Source: Thermothelomyces thermophilus ATCC 42464
Lineage: Eukaryota; Ascomycota; Sordariomycetes; Sordariales; Chaetomiaceae
NCBI RefSeq assembly: GCF_000226095.1
Contig: NC_016474.1
Coordinates: forward strand, 4,960,001 to 5,024,000
DNA: 64,000 nucleotides
Direction: 5' to 3'
Of the stretch, positions 57,209 to 64,000 are shown one piece after another. The translations under genes and the position numbers were made by a program. The notes below the pieces were generated by a model. That model saw only the letters and a program-made list of their open reading frames with translations. It had not been told where the DNA came from and did not search any database. Each line of letters opens with the position of its first letter. The stretch's first letter is position 1.

Positions 57209-58197
57209 GGCCGCAGGTTTTTGCGTCCAAAGTATCCGATGTGGAGAATTCCTGTGCCATCTGCAGCCTGGTTAGAGCAGGCAGGATGCCGTCTCCATGC
57301 ACTCTAAGCAGACCATGTGGTCTTTGTGCCCAGATCGCGAAATGCTTGGAATTTGGGACATAGTTAACGCGTCGCAAGTCTTGGCGGGGCATATCGGCGG
57401 TCGGCGAACCCGCGGTCCGAGCGAGAGCTATGGACCCTTGGGTCAATTCGGAACATGTGATTCGCGCTGGATGGCTCGATCCCTTGATCCCTGCCCCGCT
57501 GGGCATTTTAATCGGGCATTCAGCATCTCTTGCATTTGATGGAAGAAGCAAGGTATCTAGGAGCCTCCACGGATGCTCTAGTCAGCCGACAAATTCATCC
57601 AATGACTTCAGCTTTAATAATCAAAGTGCGATATTGGGAATGTTTGGCTTAGCAAGTACCACTATCCTAAGCCAGAGTATCTTCCTATCTTTTGTTTGCG
57701 GTATTTGCTTCATGTCATCCTCGACAACCCTCTAACAGGTTGACCGTGCATCGAAGTACCAGCTCCACTTTTCGCTTCCCGGCGCGGGCTAGGATTGACG
57801 TAGGGACCCGAGACCTCGAAATTTCAGACGCCAATCCGCTTTGCGACAAACCGCGAAGCTCTCTTCCTTGACACTCAAGGCTCCCTTCTTCATCTCGTCT
57901 GCGACCTAAGCTTGGACGAGTCAACATCCGTCGCTCGTCTTTACCGGCCGTGGCCAGCGAAGCGTAAACCGCTTGCGTTGCTCGATTAATACATTGGCAA
58001 CCTCCAGGCAGCGCGCGGCCCGGTTCTCCGCACTCCTGCAGGCCACTTTCTTCCCCGACCGAGCCGAACCCAACTTCAGCCCGGGTAGAGCCAACGTACT
58101 CTCGTTTTCCGCCCTCATCAGTCATTGGATTATCCCACATACACGCGCTTGCCACGACCGATCGAGTACTGTCTCATCGACAGTTCCTCCATTCGCC
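57209..58197. other. divergent promoter, ATRIP-like / CDP-DAG synthase genes
   Basis: About 1 kb between divergent starts, with one ACGCGT box near the ATRIP-like gene. The 400 bp before the CDP-DAG synthase start are C-rich and leader-like. No gene seen. Confidence 0.6.
57367..57372. promoter_or_regulatory. possible MCB (ACGCGT) upstream of the ATRIP-like gene
   Basis: A single ACGCGT (context AACGCGTCG), 159-164 bp upstream of the ATRIP-like start. A six-base word occurs by chance many times in 64 kb, so this alone is weak. Confidence 0.3.
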
Positions 58198-59781
58198 ATG
58201 ACGGGTAGATCTCGCCGGGGGGTCAAGTTTCCCCACAATACCAAGCACTCCAACGGCCATTCCGACGGACGCCGTTCCAGCTTCAGCGATGTCAGCGAAG
58301 AAGGCTCGCCGAGCAAGGCGAAGTCGTCGGGGACCCTAGATGACATTAAAGAGGTTGGTCTATCTGTGCTGCCTCGTTTGGTCGTCGCGCCTCACACTGA
58401 CTGACCTCGTTACCGCAGAAATCCCCCACCGCTGAGGAGCAACAGCAGTCCGAGTACGAGAAGAAGAAGGCCAACTTCATTACACGAACTTTCTGGACTT
58501 TCGTCATGATAGGGGGCTTCTTTGCCGCCCTCTTTATGGGCCATGTCTATGTTCTCGTCATTATCACGGCAGTCCAGATTGTCTCCTTCAAGGAAGTCAT
58601 CGCCATCGCCAACGTGCCGAGCCGTGCTCGGGATCTACAATCGACCAAGAGTTTGAACTGGTACTGGCTTGCGACCACAATGTACTTCTTGTACGGCGAG
58701 AGCGTCGTATATTACCTCAAGCACATTGTACTGGTGGACAAAGTCTTGTTACCTCTGGCCACGCATCACCGCTTCATCAGCTTCATTCTCTATGTGTTCG
58801 GTATGCACCCTGCTCTCCTGTGTCCGCCAGCTGACAGCTCTGACCACTCCTTGTTCATCAGGTTTCGTGTTCTTCGTCGGCTCGCTGAAGACTGGACATC
58901 TCAAGTTCCAGTTCTCCCAGTTCGCCTGGACTCACATGGCCCTGTTCCTCATCGTCGTCCAGGCCCACTTCATCATGAACAACGTGCTGGAGGGCATGAT
59001 CTGGTTCTTCCTTCCGGCGGCCCTCGTCATTACCAATGACATCTTTGCCTACATCTGCGGCATTACCTTCGGCCGGACACAGCTCATCAAGCTGTCCCCC
59101 AAAAAGACCGTCGAGGGTTTCGTCGGCGCGTGGATCATGACGGTCCTCTTCGGCATCATCCTCACCAATCTCCTGCTCCGCTCCAAGTATTTCATTTGCC
59201 CGGCGACGAACCTCGGTGCCAACATTTTCACCGGTCTGAATTGCGATCCCAACCCGGTCTTTTTGCCGCGCACCTACTCCACCCCGCAGCTGTTCTTCCT
59301 TCCGCCCAATTACACGATCAGCATCACCATGTCGCCAATGCAGATTCACACCTTCTTCTGGGCTAGCTTTGCGTCCCTTATCGCGCCATTCGGCGGCTTC
59401 TTTGCGTCCGGATTGAAGCGGACCTTTAAGATCAAGGACTTTGGCGACTCGATTCCTGGACACGGAGGCATGACCGACCGCATGGATTGCCAGTTCATCA
59501 TGGGCCTGTTCGCTTTCATCTACTACCATACTTTCATCGCCTTTAAGCGGTCCTCGGTCACCCATGTATTGGAGCTTGCCATCATGGAATTGAGTACGGA
59601 CGAACAGGTTGAGGTAATCAAGGGTGTCTTGAAGTATTTGACCAACCAAGGAGTTGTCAAGGCCGAGGTAAGATTCGAGTTTTGCCTAAGCCCTACGATT
59701 TTCTTTGCTTGCGTAGAGACTAATAATCCTCAGACACCGGCATCGTTCGACAAACTCCTAGCTGCCAGCATGCAACATTGA
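58198..59781 (+). CDS. CDP-diacylglycerol synthase (phosphatidate cytidylyltransferase)
   Basis: Four exons, 58198-58353, 58419-58800, 58862-59667 and 59734-59781, total 1392 nt (463 aa). A Ser/Lys-rich cytosolic N-terminus (1-75) precedes several hydrophobic helices (from TFWTFVMIGGFFAALFMGHV). The family signature is complete near residue 350: SGLKRTFKIKDFGDSIPGHG continuing GMTDRMD, which binds CTP and Mg. The upstream FGRTQLIKLSPKKTVEGFVG segment is also typical. The enzyme converts phosphatidic acid and CTP to CDP-diacylglycerol in the ER membrane, feeding phosphatidylinositol, phosphatidylserine and cardiolipin synthesis. Length matches yeast Cds1 (457 aa). The first intron has a GTTGGT donor. 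The tiny last exon (48 nt) encodes the final 15 residues; reading through its intron instead would give a different, unconserved tail. Confidence 0.95.
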
Positions 59782-60446
59782 GCCTGAAATGGATCACTGA
59801 GGGGCCGGCTGGTTGTCGGTCTCAAGTCGGATGGGGCAACCCCCCCCTCCCCCCTGGCGTTTGGTTTGAAGAAGGGCGCTTATTTGACTGACCCCGGTGT
59901 ATTCGCCCCAAGACATTCTACTCGCCCTTCATCTAGCAAATTGTCTTGGATGGTGGGAAGGACCATGTAATAGTACACGGGCACAATTGGATCTTCGTTG
60001 CAAATGCTTGATCTACCCTTCTGAACTGCTACTTTTTTCTTCCCCCCACAGAAGCGGATTATCGTGCGCGACATGGAATGAGAGAGTGGGCCAAACTGTC
60101 CAGCCGCCTTGTTGAGTTTGGACAAAGTTGGCTGGGTTTGGCGTTCTAGGGGGGTTCGGAGGAGTTGATACAGGACCCACGATTTACTCCACGATCATCC
60201 TTGAACAGAAACGCCGCCTACTCCACCGCTCATCCACCTCATGGTATGATTTGTTGTCCAAGCCGTATAATCATTTAAGGGGGTTCATGTTGCGCTTCAC
60301 ATAAAAACCTCCCAGTTACGGCAAACGACGTGGTCTATTGCAGGACGCTAGCCGAAGCAATGAGCCTGCCACATTAACAGAGAAACTCGAGCGCTATCGC
60401 AAAACGATTTACACAACTATAGTCATACCGAAAAAAAAGGGGCCGC
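59782..60446. other. convergent intergenic region, no gene seen
   Basis: Between the stop of the CDP-DAG synthase gene and that of the thiolase gene. It includes a short C-rich run near 59838-59855. Nothing else recognised. Confidence 0.6.
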
Positions 60447-61989
60447 TCATTGCTCGTTCACAAACAAGCCAGCCATGCCCATTCCCGTACCGATACACAT
60501 GCTCGTGAGCAGAATCTTCTTGCCGGTCCTCCTGCACTCGCTGAGGCCCGTCACGATCTGCCTGGCGCCGGTGGCGCCGAGCGGGTGACCCAGGGCAATG
60601 GCGCCGCCGCGCGGGTTCATCTTGGCCCAGTCCAGCCCGAGCTTGTCGCGGCAGTAGACGGCCATGCTGGCAAAGGCCTCGTTGATCTCGATGACGTCGA
60701 CGTCGGCCAGCGAGATGTTGTACTGGGCGAGCAGCTTGGGGATGGCGACGGTCGGGCCGATGCCCATGATGCGGGGGGCCAGGCCGGCCACGGTCGAGCC
60801 GACGTACTTGGCCAGGATGGGCTGGCCCAGCTTGATGGCCGTGGACCGCTTCATCAAGAGGATGGCGGCGGCTGTGGTTTTTGTTTTGTTTTGTTTTGTT
60901 TAGCAGGCTAGGTTCTCCGGATATATATACGGGGGATACGCTATGAACGGAGCACAGATCCGGATTGGTTTGGGATTGAGCTCACCTCCATCAGTCACCT
61001 GGCTGGCATTGCCGCCGGTGGTGGTCGGCCCCCACTGCGGGAAGGCGGAGCGGATCTTGGAGAGAGCCTCGACGGTGGTGCCGGGCCTGATGCCGTCATC
61101 CTTGGTGAGGGTGACCTCCTTCCAGTTCCCATCGGCGTCTTTGACCGTCGTCGTGATCGGCACGATCTCGTCGTCGAACAGGCCCGCCTTCTGCGCCCTC
61201 TCTGCGCGCTGGAAGCTCTCGGCCGCGTACTTGTCCATCTCCTCGCGCGTGATGTTGAAGTCGCGGCTGACGTTCTCGCTGGTCCAGCCCATGGGCTGCA
61301 TGGAGTCGACCGCCTCTTGCGAGTGGCAGGTGACCTTCTCGTCAAACGGCTTCTCGAGCGCATCTCCGCCAACCGTCATCTGCTCGGCGCCAACGGCAAC
61401 GCCGATCTCGATGGATCCGCTGCTGATGGCATGGGCAATATCGGCCACGGCCTTGAGGCCAGAGGAGCAGAAGCGGTTCAGGCTGGAGCAGCTCGTCGTG
61501 TTGGGGAAGCCGGCGGCCAGCGCGGCAGCGCGCAGTTTGTATGCGGCCTTGCCGTCCGAGACCTATTTTGTCCAGCAAAGCAAGACAAAAGGTCAGCACC
61601 AAGCCTTAGCGGGCTCGCTGGGGCTGACCCGCGCAGATCCGGAGTACGTACGTTCCCAAGGCAGATATCCTCCACGAGGCTCGGGTCGAGCTTGCTCCGT
61701 TCCTTGACTTCTTTGAGCAGGGCGTAGATCATGTACTCGAGGCTGGTATCCTTGAACCCTCCCTTCCTCGCCTTCGTCAATGGTGTCCGGATAGCGAGCG
61801 TGATAACCACATCGTCTGCATTCTTCGAGGTGCTGTGTCACCGGGAAATTATCAGCCAACCGGACGCTCAGGACGAGCTAGGCGACAGACCGAAAATCCC
61901 CGGGGGGGGGGGGGGGGGACATACATCTGGGAGAGCGAGCTACCCGGAGAAAGGTGCTTGAGGATGGAGCCGATGCGCTCGACGGCCAT
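60447..61989 (-). CDS. peroxisomal 3-ketoacyl-CoA thiolase (POT1/FOX3-type)
   Basis: Four exons, 61989-61925, 61832-61652, 61562-60986 and 60871-60447, total 1248 nt (415 aa). The N-terminus holds a PTS2 peroxisomal signal, RIGSILKHL (R-I-x5-H-L, residues 5-13). Catalytic motifs: the nucleophile Cys in LNRFCSSGLKAVAD, NEAFAS, the His in GGAIALGHPLGATG, and the second Cys in SMCIGTGMGMAG. The enzyme cleaves 3-ketoacyl-CoA with CoA to acetyl-CoA and a shortened acyl-CoA, the last step of beta-oxidation. Joins restore SQITSKNADDVVITLA, DICLGNVSDGKAAY and DGAAAILLMKR. Intron 1 carries a 17-nt homopolymer a few bases after its donor; intron 3 ends in a T/G-rich (plus strand) repeat. A CCGAGG-N4-CCTCGG palindrome lies upstream. 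Confidence 0.94.
61902..61918. repeat. poly-G tract (17 nt) in thiolase intron 1
   Basis: On the coding strand this is a run of C that starts directly after the GTATGT donor (61924-61919). Confidence 0.9.
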
Positions 61990-62170
61990 TGTTGCGAACT
62001 GGATTCGGTATCTGGTTAGAAAGAAGTGTGTCGTGTAGAGGAACACTCGTCGCGGACGGCGCAGGTCTCGGTCGGGATCCGTTCCGTTAAAATGGTTGCG
62101 GCGACGTCGGCCTTGGGATGGCGACGAGACACAGTGGTCTCAGCCATTGCAGTATGTGGGGTCCGGTTTG

Positions 62171-62186
62171 CCGAGGCATCCCTCGG
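62171..62186. promoter_or_regulatory. palindromic FarA/FarB-type site (CCGAGG-N4-CCTCGG)
   Basis: An inverted pair of CCTCGG words separated by four bases, 182-197 bp upstream of the thiolase start. CCTCGG is the established core of the fungal Zn2Cys6 fatty-acid regulators FarA and FarB (Ctf1 family), which induce peroxisomal beta-oxidation genes. Location and symmetry fit; binding itself is inferred. Confidence 0.6.
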
Positions 62187-62470
62187 TTTTGCTGAGTGAG
62201 TGAGCCAAGGGAGCTGGGGTAAACTGACCCGAGCGGTTGTGCGCCGGTCTCGTGTTTGCGGGGGAGACCGTCCGTTCCCCAGCCGCGGAACAACCACGCC
62301 ACAAGCCGGCTCCACAGTCGGCAGTTGCGCGACGCTCCAGACCCAAACCCTGGTGAGCGCTCAAAGCGCTCAAACATGCTGGAGTGTCAACGACACAGAA
62401 ACGATGCTTCCTGCAACCTTCATGGCCGCGCAAGACCTGATTGTCTATCGCCGGTTGCCTAAGATGTAGT

Positions 62471-62492
62471 GTACATACATACATACATGCAT
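62471..62492. repeat. TACATA-type microsatellite
   Basis: GTACATACATACATACATGC run in the gap upstream of the thiolase gene. Confidence 0.8.
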
Positions 62493-62934
62493 CCTTGTTT
62501 GGAGGTACCGTGCATGGTTTCGCAGTGCTCGTGCGATGTCGCGCGCCATGGAGAAGTTGCCATCCCGAGGGGTTCGGTGACAATCCACTGCAGTTGAAAC
62601 CCCCATGACCACTTGCATGTAATTCGTACTGTACGGTACATTTACCGCTATACCTAATATCTGCTGGAGGCTGAAATGTCGCGGTACTTTTAGCTTTTAG
62701 CCGAACGCCCTGCTCACTGCGCAAGGCGATGAAATGTAACTGACGTGATAACCCTTTCTGCACGTGAGATCTTTGAGCTAATGCATCAGGTAGCTAAGGT
62801 AGTGCAAAGTACAAACATAGTTAAAAAGTCGAGTTCCCCCCGTTAAAAATGACTGCCTTGTGGTGGATAGGCCGCGAAGACACAAGGTTGAAGGAGGACT
62901 AGATCTAAACGCACATGAGAGTTGACGACGCCCA

Positions 62935-62989
62935 TGTATGTACCTTATGTATGTACATATCTGGTGTATGTAGGCATGTATGTACATAC
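62935..62989. repeat. TGTATGTACATA imperfect repeat
   Basis: Several TGTATGTA words facing TACATAC words, so parts could pair with each other. Confidence 0.65.
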
Positions 62990-64000
62990 TTGGCACGAGG
63001 GGACGGTAAAACACTGTGACTATGGTGGCGCGCTTCGCCTATTTTAGTCTCCTCAAACGCCGAGGAACCGTCGCAGGCCGAGGGCTTCGCTTCAAGCTAC
63101 GAATGGGCTAAAATAAAGGTTTATAGTCACCTTAGCCAAGGAAGGTGCATCACCGAGGGCCACCAAGTCGCAACCACATCCACGCGCTTGTGGCTGATGG
63201 ACCCCCACGTATAGGCGATACGCAAGGAAAGAGTATCGCAGACGGGGACAAGTGTGACGTCTCAAGGGCCGGTGATATAATTCTAGACACCGGGATATGT
63301 TGGGACCTAGAGGGTTGCCCATCTCGTAGCGAAGCAGTTTCCTTCGCTCGCATTGTGTGGGAACTAGATGTATTAACATCTGGGAGCCTTTCTCGATTGA
63401 GGCCGCCCTATCGCTTCATTTTACTCGTAGCAGATTAATACCCACGTACATACTCCCGTCTGGATTGGGTAGCGTGCGAATTTATAATCGAGTACGTACG
63501 GAGGCATATCCAGCTCTTTCCTTGGTGCAGTTGTAACTCAGCTGGAGGTATCCACCAGTCCGGACCCAGCAGGCCTTGAGTGTCTCCTACTGCAATACAC
63601 ACTCTATTTAGTGACAGGTCCGGCCCGGCCGGGCTGTCAGGTACCAAAAATACTGACAAAAAGTCTCGGAAGCAGGTCCGCCACAAGTGGGCCGATCTCG
63701 AAGCCTGAACAGGGCGGCCCTTAGTGTGTTCTTTTCAAACAGGGAACAAACGGATAACGAACAAGTGGTCAAGCCTGGCCAAGTTTCGAATCTGCAAAAG
63801 CGCCCTAAAGACGCCCTATTGGATGGTGACGGATCTCTCCAGACCTGCTTGGCTCGGCGCGCGACGCGCGATCTATCGATTGCCAATAACCCGCAATTGG
63901 CAATTGGAAGGGGACACCCGGGACCCGCTCGCTCGTATCGAGGTTCGAGCTGACAGCCCATCTTGACGAAGTTATCAGCTGAATTGAATTCTGCGAGCTT

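Larger units (their letters stand above)
61990..64000. other. 2-kb gene-poor end of the window
   Basis: Upstream of the thiolase gene. It contains the CCTCGG palindrome and two TACATA-type microsatellites (62471-62492 and 62935-62989). No conserved frame seen up to the window edge; the upstream gene, if any, lies outside. Confidence 0.55.

Noticed and set aside
62016-62146. Small frame upstream of the thiolase gene on the minus strand
   Set aside because: Could be a uORF, but there is no evidence that it lies in the transcript or is conserved.
1-64000. CRISPR arrays, rRNA genes and retroelement long terminal repeats
   Set aside because: Looked for and not seen; the organism is a fungus, and no paired long repeats or rRNA-like sequence were recognised by eye.

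Overview
The window is a piece of nuclear genome from a filamentous ascomycete. Most genes carry short introns (about 49-260 nt) with GT-AG ends and CTNAC-type branch points. Coding regions are GC-rich, and the gene set matches Pezizomycotina: an APSES/ankyrin factor, an ATRIP/Rad26 homologue, Fta1/CENP-L, a fungal rhodopsin-like membrane protein, DUF4360, and a CE5 esterase. The protein sequences look like Sordariomycetes, probably Sordariales; that placement is inference from recognition, not from a search.

Layout. Positions 1-9712 hold no gene I can support, only low-complexity DNA and small tandem repeats. From 9.7 to 20.2 kb, three minus-strand genes follow: a TTC27/Emw1-type TPR protein, a large GYF-domain protein, and a dienelactone-hydrolase-like/SnoaL fusion. 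A decayed rhodopsin-like membrane protein pseudogene lies at 20.8-22.2 kb. A housekeeping block runs from 23.1 to 37.4 kb: cytosolic 5'-nucleotidase-like phosphoesterase, SSAT-like GNAT, LYR-motif protein, Mbp1/Res-type APSES factor, Met8 siroheme synthase, Vac1/Pep7 FYVE protein, and the kinetochore protein Fta1/CENP-L.

An 840-bp Fot1/pogo DNA transposon deletion derivative at 37.6-38.5 kb begins a looser, accessory-like stretch to about 49.8 kb. That stretch holds a compact protein kinase, a cytochrome P450, a secreted CE5 acetylxylan esterase/cutinase and a secreted DUF4360 protein, with long gene-poor gaps. An ADP-ribosylglycohydrolase gene with a 4-bp frameshift and a SulP sulfate transporter follow. 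The window closes with ATRIP/Rad26, CDP-diacylglycerol synthase and a peroxisomal 3-ketoacyl-CoA thiolase with a PTS2 signal.

Genes that plausibly work together: Met8 and the SulP transporter both serve sulfur assimilation. The MBF-type factor, Fta1 and ATRIP belong to the cell cycle and chromosome maintenance, and the Fta1 promoter carries two MluI-box motifs. The thiolase promoter carries a palindromic pair of CCTCGG motifs of the fatty-acid (FarA/FarB) type. Exon joins were built by hand; wherever a total is quoted the spliced lengths are multiples of three. I did not find a convincing new biological system. The most unusual items are the in-frame transposase deletion product, the catalytically dead hydrolase fusion and the two damaged host genes.
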